The notes: generated by a model from the sequence alone, not told the origin. A stretch of DNA of 64,000 bases from an uncultured Blautia sp. (GCF_934371575.1 NZ_CAKRNY010000012.1:21767-85766), one strand, 5' to 3'; positions 46,690 to 57,696 are shown, counted from the stretch's first letter. Program-made: numbers and translations.

Positions 46690-48962
46690 GAACGATCAGA
46701 AGAATTTAAATTGTTTAAAAGTATTTCTAATTCTGAATCAGACATAATTCCCAGACCTGTTATTGTCCCAAGCGGCATTTCCATAAACATTTTCCATTTC
46801 ATTTTATCAGCTCCATCACCAAGTGATTCCATTTGTGTGAAATCTTGTTGCGTATTGGATGTCATTGCTGATAATATTCTTTTAAGCATTTTTTGTCCCT
46901 TGTTGGTTCTCTGTAAAGAACACAAAAGTGAATTTTCTGTATAATGGTATGGTAATTCTACTGTTCCTTCTACCTGGATAGACTGAGAAAGCCGTATGTC
47001 ACGACTGGAAGCACCAATCTCAATGACAAACTCACCACTTTCAACGAACCAATCGGATATTAAAGTTTCGTAATAAGAAAAGCTTCTTTTGTCTAATGTA
47101 AATTCTACTTCTTTTTCTTCTCCTGGATTCAGATATATTTTTGCAAAACCTTTTAACTCTCTGACTGGTCTTTCCACAGAACTCTCTACGTCTTTTACAT
47201 ATAATTGAACAATCTCTTTTCCGGCACAAGTGCCGGTATTTTTGATTTTACAGCTTACATGAAGTGTTTCTTCATCAGTGATTATTCTTTTGTCAGTTTT
47301 TAAATCACTATATGAAAAGGAAGTATAGGATAAACCATGCCCAAAGGGGTACTGTACATTCATTTTTTTCTTATCGTAATAGTGGTATCCAATAAAAATA
47401 TCTTCTCTGTAATTGACTATACCATCTACACCTGGGAAATTCAGATAAGATGGCGTATCTTCTAATCGAAGGGGCCATGTCTCAGCTAATTTTCCACTAG
47501 GATTTTTCTCTCCATAAAGCAACTCTATTGCAGCACGCCCTACTTCCTGACCACCCAGATACATGCACAAAATTCCTTTCACCTGATCTTTCCATGGAAG
47601 CAGCATAGGTGAACCGCCGTGTAATACTACAATAACATTTTTCTGTACTTTGCAAACAGCTTCAATCAAGGCATTTTGATTTTCTGGCAGATCTAAATGT
47701 TCCCGATCAAATCCTTCAGATTCAAAAGAGTCTGGAAGTCCGGCAAATATTACAGCAGCCTCCGAGGCTTCTGCTGTTTTGACAGCTTCCTCAATCAACT
47801 TTTGGTCAGGATTAACTGTATCTGCGTCAAATCCTTTTGCAAAGAGAAAACATGCCTCTTTTTCTTTTAACATTTCTATTGCGCAAATTGTTTTTGAAGC
47901 ATTTATGTGGCTGCTGCCACTTCCCTGATACCGTGGGTGCTTTGCAAAATCTCCAATTACAGCAATTTTGGTGTCTTTTTTTAATGGAAGGATGTCTTCA
48001 TTTTTTAAAAGGACTGCGCACTGTGCCGCCAATTCACCACTTATTTCTGAACATTTTTCCCTATCAATTTCAGTATTTGGAAGTTTGTTTCTATATGCAT
48101 CCAAAATAAATTGCAGAATATCTGCAACAGCAGTATTCAGTTGTTCTTCCGTAAGCTCATGATTTTTCAATGATTCCTTCAGCATTTGTTCATGAGTACC
48201 ATAACCTCCTGGCATTACCAGGTTTAGTCCTGCTTTTACCCCGGCTGCTGCATCTTTTTTTGCGCCCCAGTCAGTAACAACAAAACCTTTAAATCCCCAT
48301 TCATCACGCAAAATGTCATTTAAAAGCTTTTTGTTTTCAGAACAGAAAATACCATTGATCGCATTATAGGCACACATAACACTGCGCGTTTTTCCTTCTT
48401 TGACAGCCATTTCAAATGCAGGCAGATAAATTTCCCGTAAAGTTCGTTCATCTACATTTGAAGAACTGTTCATTCTCTGTGTTTCCTGGTTATTTGCAGC
48501 AAAATGCTTTACACATGCAGCAACTCCTCTTTTTTGTAAACCTTTAATATATGCACAAGCCAGTTTACCGGCAAGATAAGGATCTTCACTGAAATATTCA
48601 AAATTTCGGCCACAAAGCGGACTTCTTTTCATGTTTAATCCAGGGCCTAGAAGCATACCAATATTTTCGGCCTGGCACTCCTGGCCTAAAGCATCTCCTA
48701 ATTCCAAAAGAACATCCAGATCAAAGCTTGCTGCTAAAGCAGATGCGGATGGGTAACATACGGTCTTGATACTTTCGTTGATTCCAAGATGATCACTTTC
48801 TTCTTCTTGCTTTCGCAGTCCATGAGGTCCATCGCACATCATAACCTCTGGCAATTCTTCGCAGTTCACAGCCTCTGTATGCCAGAAATCTTTTCCGGAA
48901 CATAATGCAATTTTTTCTTCTAATGATAATTTGTTCAAAATTCTTTTAACTTCTTCTGTCAT
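46686..48962 (-). CDS. Glycoside hydrolase family 3, second copy
   Basis: A cytosolic exo-glycosidase (about 758 aa) with GRNFEYFSEDPYL, CVKHFAANNQETQRMNSS, the nucleophile Asp in GFVVTDWGAKKD, and a C-terminal fibronectin-like domain with GASSRDIRLS. An added C-terminal part of about 80 residues with an LxTLxx-type segment ends NSSDRS. The ATG 48962 follows GGAGCTGAA and lies one base after the GH78 stop. Substrate probably a beta-glucosyl residue of a plant glycoside. Confidence 0.93.
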   Translation of the reverse strand: MTEEVKRILNKLSLEEKIALCSGKDFWHTEAVNCEELPEVMMCDGPHGLRKQEEESDHLGINESIKTVCYPSASALAASFDLDVLLELGDALGQECQAENIGMLLGPGLNMKRSPLCGRNFEYFSEDPYLAGKLACAYIKGLQKRGVAACVKHFAANNQETQRMNSSSNVDERTLREIYLPAFEMAVKEGKTRSVMCAYNAINGIFCSENKKLLNDILRDEWGFKGFVVTDWGAKKDAAAGVKAGLNLVMPGGYGTHEQMLKESLKNHELTEEQLNTAVADILQFILDAYRNKLPNTEIDREKCSEISGELAAQCAVLLKNEDILPLKKDTKIAVIGDFAKHPRYQGSGSSHINASKTICAIEMLKEKEACFLFAKGFDADTVNPDQKLIEEAVKTAEASEAAVIFAGLPDSFESEGFDREHLDLPENQNALIEAVCKVQKNVIVVLHGGSPMLLPWKDQVKGILCMYLGGQEVGRAAIELLYGEKNPSGKLAETWPLRLEDTPSYLNFPGVDGIVNYREDIFIGYHYYDKKKMNVQYPFGHGLSYTSFSYSDLKTDKRIITDEETLHVSCKIKNTGTCAGKEIVQLYVKDVESSVERPVRELKGFAKIYLNPGEEKEVEFTLDKRSFSYYETLISDWFVESGEFVIEIGASSRDIRLSQSIQVEGTVELPYHYTENSLLCSLQRTNKGQKMLKRILSAMTSNTQQDFTQMESLGDGADKMKWKMFMEMPLGTITGLGIMSDSELEILLNNLNSSDRS

Positions 48963-48963
48963 T

Positions 48964-51552
48964 TCAGCTCCTATCGGAAAATGAATTCCACTCGTAATTT
49001 CCACTGCCAATATGATATGTATTCTCTTTCCATACTACAGTTGCAGTAGTATTAGGCGGTATAGAGACCGTCAGTTTTTGTTTATTCCAAAATACTTTTA
49101 TTTTGCCCGCCTCACATTCAAAAGCTCTATGACACCAATCCAGTGGTGCTGTTGTATCCGGTTGAATTAAAATATGCCCAAATCCTGGAGTATCACTGTC
49201 AATACCTGCAATATGCCTGCAGATCCAGTCATCTACACATCCAAACGCATAGTGATTAAAGCTTACAAAGCGATTCCCCAAAGCTGCATCATCTGCATCC
49301 CAGGCTTCCCATATGGTCGTTGCTCCGTGATCGACTTCGTAAAGCCAGGATGGACGATTTTCCTGGAAAAGGATTTGATAGGCAGCAGAGGATTCTCCGA
49401 GATCACATAAAACATCCAAAATAAACGGCGTGGCCAGAAAGCCTGTTCCAATACAATAGTTTTTTTCCTGGATAAGACGCATCAGTTTTTCTTTATACTT
49501 TTCGTGAAGATCCTCCGGCACCAGTTGAAACGCAAAGGCCAGAACATAAGCTCCCATAAGATCATCAGGCATCAGATTCTGACGCATAATTCCTTCCTGG
49601 ATTGAAATTTTCATTTTCTGAGCAAGATTTTCATATCTTAACGCATTCTCTTCTTTCCCAATCACATTAGATATTTCAGACATCTTTTTTATTGTACAAT
49701 ATCCGAAAAAGGGAGCAATATAATATGCAGTTTCCTTACAGATTCCAAACTGTTCTCCTGTGTGGTCTTCACGCCCAGGTACCAGCCATTCTCCAAAATG
49801 AAATCCTGTGTTCCACAGATACTGGTCATATTGCTTTGGAATTCCTAATGCTCCTGGTTTTTTGGCACATTCTTCAATATAACGGCACCATTTCTCCATT
49901 GCATCATAATTCTCCCGAAGGACCAATTCATCTCCTGTCGTATGATACATTTCATAAGGAATCCAAACAATAGCATCACTCCACCCTGCTACACCGGATA
50001 TGGCATTTTCGCCGTTCTTTGCAGATACTTCTTTCATCATATTTTCATATAACTTCATGAAAGGAGCAACGATCATAACTGCTCCATTATCAGCCTGATC
50101 CAGTCTTACAGAATTCAGCCAGCTTTTGAAAAAAGGAGTGAGCTTTTCATTTTTCAGCGCAGTTCTGGCATAAATCAGCAGATCACCTGTATAACCACCC
50201 TTTTCTCTTGTAGGACAGTCAGTAGGTATGGACATCATATTGCTGTACTGTGACCAGCGAATGTTCTGGTAGAGACGAGTTAATTTTTCATTTGAGCAGG
50301 AAAAAAAGCCTGCGTTCTCCTTCAGACTGCTTAACAGAACAGCCGTAAAGTCTTCTTTTTTTGCATTTTCCATACCGGTAACACGGATATAACGAAAACC
50401 GTGAAAGGTAAAAAAGGCTTCATGTATAATAGGCTTACCTGATGATATTACAGTATCCTTCTGAGGTGCAAACATTGTATTTATATAATTGCCTTTATCA
50501 TCCAGTATTTCGAAATACTCAAAGGTTACTTTTTGCCCTTTTGGAACATTGATATTAATTCGTGCTCTACCAGCCAGAATTTGTCCAAAGTCTACTATCA
50601 TTTCATTTGCGGAGGATGTAAAAATCTTAACTGCCGGAATTTCTTTTATAGGAAAGACAGGATTCATAGGCTGCGCCCGCAAGAAATCATATCCGTATTC
50701 TTTTACAAGAACAGGCATGCCTTTTTGAGGCGAATATGTATAATCCTGTTTTTCTCCCAGATAAAGGTCTGAATATGCAATGAAATCCGTTCTGCACAAT
50801 TCGCTTCCGTCTGAGATAATCCTCTCTGATGAGCCATCTTCATAAGTTAATTCCAATTGAAATACTACAGATGGCTCCGGATGACGGTTAATTTCATTCA
50901 TAACAGGTGATGCCTGACTATTGAAATACCATCCATCCCCCACATACATATGTAATGTGTTAGATCCTTTATGCAAAAATGCAGATGCATCGTATACCTG
51001 ATAATATAAGCATTTTTCGTAAGAGGTAAATTCCGGTGCCAATTCTCTTTGATCTATACGCTCTCCATTTACTGTAAGTCTGTATATTCCATGTGCAGTG
51101 GCATAGATTCTTGCTTTTTTTACTGCCTTTTTTAATACAAATTTTTTCTCAAATAGTACAGGTGGGTATGTTTTTCCATAAGGGTATTCACTTGCATTTT
51201 CTCGAGTGAAGGGACATTCAATCCATTTTGCTTTCCAATCCGAAGAACATAAAAATGCAGTTTCAAATACATCAGTGGCAGTGGCACTTTCGCCATATTG
51301 ATTCCAGACGGTCACTGTCCAGCGATAGTTTTCTTTTGAAGAAAAACATTTTCCGTGATATTCAATAAAAGATTGCTTTGAAGAGTATATCTCACCCGTA
51401 TCCCATAATACTTTTTCTTTCTGTGATACTGTAATCCGATAACGTTCCTGGATTACATTTTGCTGGTTGCTGGATATTTTCCATGAAAAACAGGGGACTT
51501 GATCAATTACAGGATGGTCCATGTGCAGAGTCTGCAGATCGTATAATTTCAT
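48964..51552 (-). CDS. Alpha-L-rhamnosidase, glycoside hydrolase family 78 (first of two)
   Basis: A multidomain enzyme of about 862 aa without a signal peptide. The N-terminal beta domains include an ATAHGIYRLTVNGERI segment. The (alpha/alpha)6 barrel holds the active-site box PTDCPTREKGGYTGDLLIYA, which has the shortened RE-KGG form rather than RDERLGW; the general acid Glu is retained. WSDAIVWIPYEMY and later TTIWEAWDAD are present. The ATG 51552 has GGAGGAAACTACC upstream. It hydrolyses terminal alpha-L-rhamnose from imported glycosides. Confidence 0.93.
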   Translation of the reverse strand: MKLYDLQTLHMDHPVIDQVPCFSWKISSNQQNVIQERYRITVSQKEKVLWDTGEIYSSKQSFIEYHGKCFSSKENYRWTVTVWNQYGESATATDVFETAFLCSSDWKAKWIECPFTRENASEYPYGKTYPPVLFEKKFVLKKAVKKARIYATAHGIYRLTVNGERIDQRELAPEFTSYEKCLYYQVYDASAFLHKGSNTLHMYVGDGWYFNSQASPVMNEINRHPEPSVVFQLELTYEDGSSERIISDGSELCRTDFIAYSDLYLGEKQDYTYSPQKGMPVLVKEYGYDFLRAQPMNPVFPIKEIPAVKIFTSSANEMIVDFGQILAGRARININVPKGQKVTFEYFEILDDKGNYINTMFAPQKDTVISSGKPIIHEAFFTFHGFRYIRVTGMENAKKEDFTAVLLSSLKENAGFFSCSNEKLTRLYQNIRWSQYSNMMSIPTDCPTREKGGYTGDLLIYARTALKNEKLTPFFKSWLNSVRLDQADNGAVMIVAPFMKLYENMMKEVSAKNGENAISGVAGWSDAIVWIPYEMYHTTGDELVLRENYDAMEKWCRYIEECAKKPGALGIPKQYDQYLWNTGFHFGEWLVPGREDHTGEQFGICKETAYYIAPFFGYCTIKKMSEISNVIGKEENALRYENLAQKMKISIQEGIMRQNLMPDDLMGAYVLAFAFQLVPEDLHEKYKEKLMRLIQEKNYCIGTGFLATPFILDVLCDLGESSAAYQILFQENRPSWLYEVDHGATTIWEAWDADDAALGNRFVSFNHYAFGCVDDWICRHIAGIDSDTPGFGHILIQPDTTAPLDWCHRAFECEAGKIKVFWNKQKLTVSIPPNTTATVVWKENTYHIGSGNYEWNSFSDRS

Positions 51553-51574
51553 ATGGTAGTTTCCTCCACTTGTC

Positions 51575-52597
51575 TCAATTTTCACTGCATAGTTTTTCCC
51601 AGAATGTTACAGCCCGTTCAATCCAGCCATTTGCTTCCGTCTCGCTTCCAAGTCCGAATCCGTGTCCTCCGGTTTTTGGGTGTTCATATTCACAGGAAAC
51701 CTTGCGTTCTTTCAATTTTTCGAAAAATTCAGAAGTATTCCAGATTGGAACCACATCATCATTTTCAGCCTGGATCATAAAAACTGCAGGATAATCATTA
51801 TCTGCCATTTCATCAATATTATAAGGCTTACACGTTTTTTCAGAATGATCAGTTCCTAAATATGCGTTCAGCATTGCTTTCTGGTAATTCTCAGGCAATA
51901 GCTGAAGGGTTCTCCACACTGAAAGTAAAGGATAACCAAGTAATAATAATTCTGGAGCAGGATAATGATATTTTTTATAGCCTAATTCAGGCAGTCCCCA
52001 ACTGGCTGCAAGATGCCCGCCAGCTGAAAAACCACCGACAGCGTAGTGATCTGCATCAATTTCAAATTCATTTTCGTGTTTTTTCAAAAAAGCATATGCA
52101 GCTGCCAGATCTTCCATTGGCTTTGGAAACAGCGGTTCTGTACCCGCTACCCTGTAATTCAAACAAAAAACGGAGAACCCAAGTTCACTTAATTTAGCAG
52201 CAACAGGAAAAGCTTCTGCCAGTGAGCATACAGCTCCATAGCCACCGCCTGCTGCCAGAATAACAAATTTTTTCTGTTTTTCTGCAGTTTCACTGGGTGG
52301 AAAATAGATTAATTTTACATGCTGTTTTTCCGGACATAAAGTGATTTCCTGAAGGTCATATACCTGAAACAACAATTGATTTCCCCGTTTTCCATTTTCA
52401 ATAATGCGGTTAAGCCCATAGGCCATATCTGTGGCACTCCAGGTTGGTGTTTTTTTCTGAATATCCCGGAGAGTAATGCTATCATCAGAAAGATTTTCTG
52501 TACCATCCATTGCTGTATTATAGATCAGATACGGTGCAAATTTAGTTAATATGGAATCGTTTTTGATTTCTTTGATAGTAGAATTTTCGCTGATCAT
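51575..52597 (-). CDS. Alpha/beta hydrolase (acetyl-xylan-esterase-like)
   Basis: A cytosolic esterase (340 aa). The oxyanion loop AAGGGYGAV, nucleophile in GGFSAGGHLAA, acid in AENDDVVPI and histidine in GGHGFGLG are in the standard order. Its ATG overlaps the GPH stop by one base (TAATG). Likely removes acyl groups from the imported sugar moiety. The extra N-terminal 90 residues have no recognised motif. Confidence 0.87.
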   Translation of the reverse strand: MISENSTIKEIKNDSILTKFAPYLIYNTAMDGTENLSDDSITLRDIQKKTPTWSATDMAYGLNRIIENGKRGNQLLFQVYDLQEITLCPEKQHVKLIYFPPSETAEKQKKFVILAAGGGYGAVCSLAEAFPVAAKLSELGFSVFCLNYRVAGTEPLFPKPMEDLAAAYAFLKKHENEFEIDADHYAVGGFSAGGHLAASWGLPELGYKKYHYPAPELLLLGYPLLSVWRTLQLLPENYQKAMLNAYLGTDHSEKTCKPYNIDEMADNDYPAVFMIQAENDDVVPIWNTSEFFEKLKERKVSCEYEHPKTGGHGFGLGSETEANGWIERAVTFWEKLCSEN

Positions 52598-53982
52598 TAT
52601 CTCATCCCCTTTTCCCTTAATTCTTTCTGAATGTCTGCAATACCATTTTTTTCAAGGTCAATTTTTGAAAAACAAAATGCTGCTAACAGATACAATACGG
52701 CAGGATAGATACTTGCTAAAATACGGATCATCCAAACTGCACTGGCAGGCTGTGAAACTGCCACATCTGCCTGACTGCTGATGTATCCGCTAACCGCCAG
52801 CATAACACCTGAGATACCTGCAGCCAGTCCAATTCCTATTTTTCCTCCCATGGTTGCCGCTGAGGAAATTGTACCATCCATTGGTTTTCCGGTTTTATAT
52901 AAGGCATAATCGCATATTTCACCTGTCATTGGAATCAGTGCAACTGTAAACGGAATAACTGCAATACCACCGATAGTTTTTCCAATCATAAACAGTGCAA
53001 GATTATTATTTGCAAATAAGATGATCAGATGACTGATCGCAGCTGTAACCATGCCAAATACGACGCAATTTCTTTTACCAAGACGGTTGATCATTGGAAT
53101 GGCAAAGGGAAGAAGAAAAAGGGAAAGCATTCCGGGAAGGTTCATAATGGTTGCCACCCCAACATCATTAAATACATATTTTGCATAGTAATTGGCTACT
53201 GGTGCAGCAGAAAGATTGTAAAGAACTGTTCCGACTGCAAGATAAATAAAATATTTATTTTTTAGTAATGCTTTAACTGATTCTCCCACAGTCTGATTTT
53301 TTGTCAGTTTATCTTTGGAATGTTCTGTTACGGTTTCTCTGGTACATAGAACACCAATGATACAGGCTGCTATTGATATAACAGCAAAAACGAGAGTCGC
53401 TACAGTATATGCAGCCTGGCTTTCGTTCATTGCAGAAAGTATCTTAGGAACGACCAGGCCTATAAGAAGTACCGGAACCAATGATCCGTAAGCAGAAAAA
53501 ACTCCTAAAACACCTCGCTGTTTAGAATCAGCGGTAAGCAGATTGTTCATTGTTCCACAAGCAACGGAAACCATGGTTCCAAAAAAAGGATTCGCAAGGA
53601 AATAACACCCTGCGCAGAAAGCAACTTTCCCTGTATAGGACAGTCCTTGTGGACAATTGAATAAAAGCATGATGGAAATTGCAATGCCAATTCCTCCGGC
53701 AAGTACCCAGGGCCTTGCCTTTCCAAGCTTTGTATGAGTCCTGTCAATGATCATGCCCATGATAATATCTGTGATTCCATCTGTGATTTTGGTTATCATC
53801 AGAATCATGGCAACAGCACCCATAGAAATACCTACTGCATCTGTGTAGTAAAGATTAATGTAATTTGGCACATATCCAGTGGCTACTGCACTGACCATGG
53901 CGCAAAACATAATACCAATTTTCTGATTTATACCAAGTTTACTGACATTCTTGTAATCTGGTTGTGTTTTTGTTTTTTTCAT
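52597..53982 (-). CDS. GPH-family sugar:cation symporter, second copy
   Basis: A 461-aa membrane symporter with 12 predicted segments and the family motif DGITDIIMGMIIDRTHTKLGKARPW. The ATG at 53982 follows GGTGGGAAAG; a GTG 12 bases upstream is less likely. It sits between GH78 and the esterase genes and probably imports a rhamnosyl or glucosyl glycoside. Confidence 0.9.
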   Translation of the reverse strand: MKKTKTQPDYKNVSKLGINQKIGIMFCAMVSAVATGYVPNYINLYYTDAVGISMGAVAMILMITKITDGITDIIMGMIIDRTHTKLGKARPWVLAGGIGIAISIMLLFNCPQGLSYTGKVAFCAGCYFLANPFFGTMVSVACGTMNNLLTADSKQRGVLGVFSAYGSLVPVLLIGLVVPKILSAMNESQAAYTVATLVFAVISIAACIIGVLCTRETVTEHSKDKLTKNQTVGESVKALLKNKYFIYLAVGTVLYNLSAAPVANYYAKYVFNDVGVATIMNLPGMLSLFLLPFAIPMINRLGKRNCVVFGMVTAAISHLIILFANNNLALFMIGKTIGGIAVIPFTVALIPMTGEICDYALYKTGKPMDGTISSAATMGGKIGIGLAAGISGVMLAVSGYISSQADVAVSQPASAVWMIRILASIYPAVLYLLAAFCFSKIDLEKNGIADIQKELREKGMR

Positions 53983-54049
53983 TTGCTTTCCCACCTTTTT
54001 TATTTAAATTGTGCAGCCATCCTGTACATGCTAAAAATTTGCAGGATAG

Positions 54050-56770
54050 TTATCGAATCCGACTGATTTCTTCAATTGCTTTATCATAATCTTCTGTAGG
54101 CTGTTGAAATAAAGCGGCACGGAATCTGGAATTATTCAAACCTTTTGACATTGCTTCCGCATCTTGGCGATCAGTATCCGAATAAATCTCCGGTACATAT
54201 TTTTTAATTATTTCTACTGCTTTTGGGTCTTGAAATAATCGTTCATATGGTGTATCAGCCGAATATAATGTCCGGTAATCCTTTTGGGTATGAATCCTAT
54301 AATCATAGCTTCCTGCTGTAAGTAATTTTGTTTCCTGTTCAGGAAGAAGCACTTCTGCATTACATCCAAATGGAATCTCAAAATGGAAATACAAGGTTCC
54401 ATCTTTTTGGATTTCCCAATTAGATACATAAGTACCGTTCACACTGTCATAGCTGCATTCCATATGTCCCAGACGTATTTCAGGATATGGTGCGATTCGC
54501 ACTTTTTTAAAGCCGGGCTCCAGCGGAGTAATTCCTGCAGCATAACGGTACAAAAACTCTGCTATACTTCCGTAAGAATAGTGATTCAGACTGTTCATTT
54601 CTGTACCGCTTAATAAGCCATCTGGAAGCACACTGTTCCAGCGTTCCCATATAGTGGTAGCACCAAGGTTTACCGCATACAGCCATCCGGGAAATCCCTC
54701 GTAGAACAAGAAATCATATGCTTCCTCAATCATACCATTTTCAGCCAGAACACAATTCATAATAGTAGATCCTACAAAACCACCTTTTAATCGGTTTAAA
54801 TCCTGTTTGATCCTGTTTTTTAATCCATTGATAAGTTTTTGTTTATCTTTATAAACTTCAAATTTTAATGCAGTCAGGTAACCTGTCTGAGTATCTACAG
54901 ACAAACGTCCTGTTGCCGTAAAATATTCTTCCAGAATCGCATTTTTTATATCCTCTGCTCTTTTACTATATTCAGCAGCATCTTCAAATCCCAGAACTTT
55001 TGCCGCATCTGCAACATATTTAGTTGAAGCATAATAATAAAGACTGCAGACGTAGCCATTATCCGTTCTTCCAAATTTGCTCTGCTCTGTCGATCCGTCA
55101 AGTGCAAGCCAATCACCAAACTGAAAACCAAAGTCATAAAGATTTTTCTTTCCTCGACTACAGTCCTGTTTATAAACATAATCAACCCAATCTTTCATAA
55201 GAGGATAGTGAGCAGCCAGCTCTTCTTTACTTCCATAATAGTCATAGAGCATTTTAGGTAAAAATGTAGCAATATCGCTCCATATTCCCGCTGTCATTCC
55301 TGGAAAGGCATTAGGTAAATAAATTGCTGTACCGCCATGATTGCGAACCTGGTCAGTACGCAGGTCACGAAGGAATTTGTGATAAAAAGCCCGGGTATCC
55401 ATATGAAAGCCTGCTGTTGTACAAAAGACCTGTGCATCTCCGGTCCAGCCAAGACGTTCATCTCGTTGCGGACAATCCGTAGGCATATCTAAAAAGTTCG
55501 ATTTCAATCCCCAAAGCGAATTGGAAAATAATTGGTTGATTTTATCATTTCCTGTTTTTATAAAACCAGTCTGATCCATTTCAGAATAGATTGCTCTTCC
55601 TTCAAAACAAGAAGCATCCACATTGGAAAGTCCACTGATTTTTACATAACGGAATCCAAAAAAGGTAAAGCGTGGTCGAATTTCTCTGTAAATACCATCT
55701 GATTTGTATATAAACTGGGATTTTGCATTTCGGTAATTATCATGAAAGAAATTACCATTTTGCAAAATTTCCCCAAATTCCATTTTCAGTGTAACTCCTT
55801 TCGGAATTTCCTGTGTACAGATTACATGCCCCGCAAAATTCTGCCCGAAATCAAGTACAATTTCACCAGCAGGCGTATGAATTAATTCCTTAACAGGAAA
55901 ATGCTCCATATAATGAACTGCCGGAGAATATCTGGCACATAACTTTCCCGGTGGATCAATTAATACCGGCTTTTTCCAGAGAGGCTCTTTCCAGTTATAA
56001 TAGTCCTGTATCTCTCCATTGTAAATATCAGATAAAGTAGTAAAGCTGGTTCTATATTTCCAGCTTTCATCGGTGGTAATGACTTCAACAGTCTCATCCT
56101 CATAACAAATGCGCAATTCAGCAATTAATGCAAGTGGGCGTTCATAATGAGTTGGTTCACCAAGGCCAAAATGTCCCCGGTACCATCCATCTCCAAGAAG
56201 TACTGTCCAGGTATTCTTCGTTTGCAGTAATTCTGTTACATCGTAAGTACAGTATTGATAATGTTCTTCATAATCATTAATAAACGGTGCAAGTAAATCA
56301 TTTCCGATTTTCTTATCCCCTAAATAAGTTTCAAAAACACCTAATCCGCAGATATAGATTTTAGCGCTTTTAACCTTTTTATTAATTGAAAATGTTTTCC
56401 GGAATTCCGGATGCACATCGCCATCCTGTACGCCCAGCCAGTCAGCACTCCATGGATCCTGTAATTTTGCTGTTTCAAAATAGCAGATATCACTTGAGCA
56501 TTCTTCGTCAGCATCGCTGTGAACGGTAATCTGGTAATAATAGCGGGTATAGGGTTCCAAAGAGATTTCTAAAACCTCTCCCGCTGAATTCAGTACACCT
56601 TTTTTTTCATATATTATAGAAGTCATGGTTTTATCCAGAGATACTGCAATTCTAGTCCATTTTTGACTATGCCCGCAGCTGTTTTTTACTTTCCATGAAC
56701 AAAGAAGCTGTTCATAGTCAAACCCCACAGGATTATTAAGCCCATTAATTTTTATTGCATAAAGATTCAT
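54050..56770 (-). CDS. Alpha-L-rhamnosidase, glycoside hydrolase family 78 (second of two)
   Basis: A 906-aa enzyme without a signal peptide. The canonical catalytic box is intact: PTDCPQRDERLGWTGDAQVF, followed by GGTAIYLPNAFPGMTAGIWSDI and TTIWERWNSVLPDG. The N-terminal beta domains include FETYLGDKKIGNDLLAPF and LGDGWYRGHFG. GGAGGACAAT precedes the ATG. It differs in the active-site loop from the other copy, so the two probably have different linkage or aglycone preferences. Confidence 0.95.
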   Translation of the reverse strand: MNLYAIKINGLNNPVGFDYEQLLCSWKVKNSCGHSQKWTRIAVSLDKTMTSIIYEKKGVLNSAGEVLEISLEPYTRYYYQITVHSDADEECSSDICYFETAKLQDPWSADWLGVQDGDVHPEFRKTFSINKKVKSAKIYICGLGVFETYLGDKKIGNDLLAPFINDYEEHYQYCTYDVTELLQTKNTWTVLLGDGWYRGHFGLGEPTHYERPLALIAELRICYEDETVEVITTDESWKYRTSFTTLSDIYNGEIQDYYNWKEPLWKKPVLIDPPGKLCARYSPAVHYMEHFPVKELIHTPAGEIVLDFGQNFAGHVICTQEIPKGVTLKMEFGEILQNGNFFHDNYRNAKSQFIYKSDGIYREIRPRFTFFGFRYVKISGLSNVDASCFEGRAIYSEMDQTGFIKTGNDKINQLFSNSLWGLKSNFLDMPTDCPQRDERLGWTGDAQVFCTTAGFHMDTRAFYHKFLRDLRTDQVRNHGGTAIYLPNAFPGMTAGIWSDIATFLPKMLYDYYGSKEELAAHYPLMKDWVDYVYKQDCSRGKKNLYDFGFQFGDWLALDGSTEQSKFGRTDNGYVCSLYYYASTKYVADAAKVLGFEDAAEYSKRAEDIKNAILEEYFTATGRLSVDTQTGYLTALKFEVYKDKQKLINGLKNRIKQDLNRLKGGFVGSTIMNCVLAENGMIEEAYDFLFYEGFPGWLYAVNLGATTIWERWNSVLPDGLLSGTEMNSLNHYSYGSIAEFLYRYAAGITPLEPGFKKVRIAPYPEIRLGHMECSYDSVNGTYVSNWEIQKDGTLYFHFEIPFGCNAEVLLPEQETKLLTAGSYDYRIHTQKDYRTLYSADTPYERLFQDPKAVEIIKKYVPEIYSDTDRQDAEAMSKGLNNSRFRAALFQQPTEDYDKAIEEISRIR

Positions 56771-56789
56771 ATTGTCCTCCTTCTGTAAA

Positions 56790-57686
56790 TCACCCTTTTA
56801 CTGCCCCCATAGTAATTCCCTTTGCAAAAAATTTTTGAAAATATGGATATACCAGAAGGATTGGAAGGACTGCGACTACAGCAATCGCCAAGCGGACCGT
56901 AGCAGTGGGCAAGTTTCCGGCATCTGCTCCTACCAGTACAGAAGAATTATTTGCAAGAAAATTTACATTATTATTCATTTCGTTCAGCAATTGCTGTATG
57001 CTGAATAAATTGCTGTCTGTGATGTAATATAAACCGTTGTTCCAGTCATTCCAGTAGGATACAGCAGACATAAGACCCACAGTTGCCAAAATGGGCTTTG
57101 AAAGCGGAATCATCAGTTTTTGATAAATATAAAATGGACCGGCTCCATCTATTTTCATAGCCTCTGACAATTCCGGTGGAATAGTACTCTGAAAGTAATT
57201 TTTTACCAGCATTACAGTAAAACCATTTAATAAGAGATTAGGGATGATCAGCCCCCATATAGTGTTTTTTAAATGAAAATAGTTATTGTAGATCATATAT
57301 TGTGGTACGATTCCCCCATTAAACAGCATTGTGATCAAAATTAAAAGAAAAATAATTTTTCCACCAGGAAGGTTTTTCTGCGCAAGTCCATAGGCAAGCA
57401 TGGAAACAATGATCAAGGATCCAATTGTTCCAACAACTGTTACTAAAATCGTAACACCATATGCACGTCCAATCTGTGTCCATTGTCTTAAGATATAGCT
57501 GTACGCATCAACGCTTAATTCCTTAGGAAAGAACTGATATCCCTTTGCAATCGCATATGATGAATCTGAAAATGATGCAGCAATTAATAACCAGAATGGA
57601 ATAATTATGCATACTGAAAATACTATTAATATAAGATGTGCGAACAGCTGCATCAGTTTTTCCTGTTTAGATAAAATTCCGCCCAT
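56790..57686 (-). CDS. ABC sugar permease, YtcP/AraQ type
   Basis: A 298-aa membrane protein with six predicted segments and an EAA-type loop (ELSEAMKIDGAGPFYIYQKLMIP) that docks a shared ATPase. GGGAGGTTAAT precedes the ATG 57686. It follows the LplB-type permease gene by ten bases. Confidence 0.92.
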   Translation of the reverse strand: MGGILSKQEKLMQLFAHLILIVFSVCIIIPFWLLIAASFSDSSYAIAKGYQFFPKELSVDAYSYILRQWTQIGRAYGVTILVTVVGTIGSLIIVSMLAYGLAQKNLPGGKIIFLLILITMLFNGGIVPQYMIYNNYFHLKNTIWGLIIPNLLLNGFTVMLVKNYFQSTIPPELSEAMKIDGAGPFYIYQKLMIPLSKPILATVGLMSAVSYWNDWNNGLYYITDSNLFSIQQLLNEMNNNVNFLANNSSVLVGADAGNLPTATVRLAIAVVAVLPILLVYPYFQKFFAKGITMGAVKG

Positions 57687-57696
57687 ATTAACCTCC

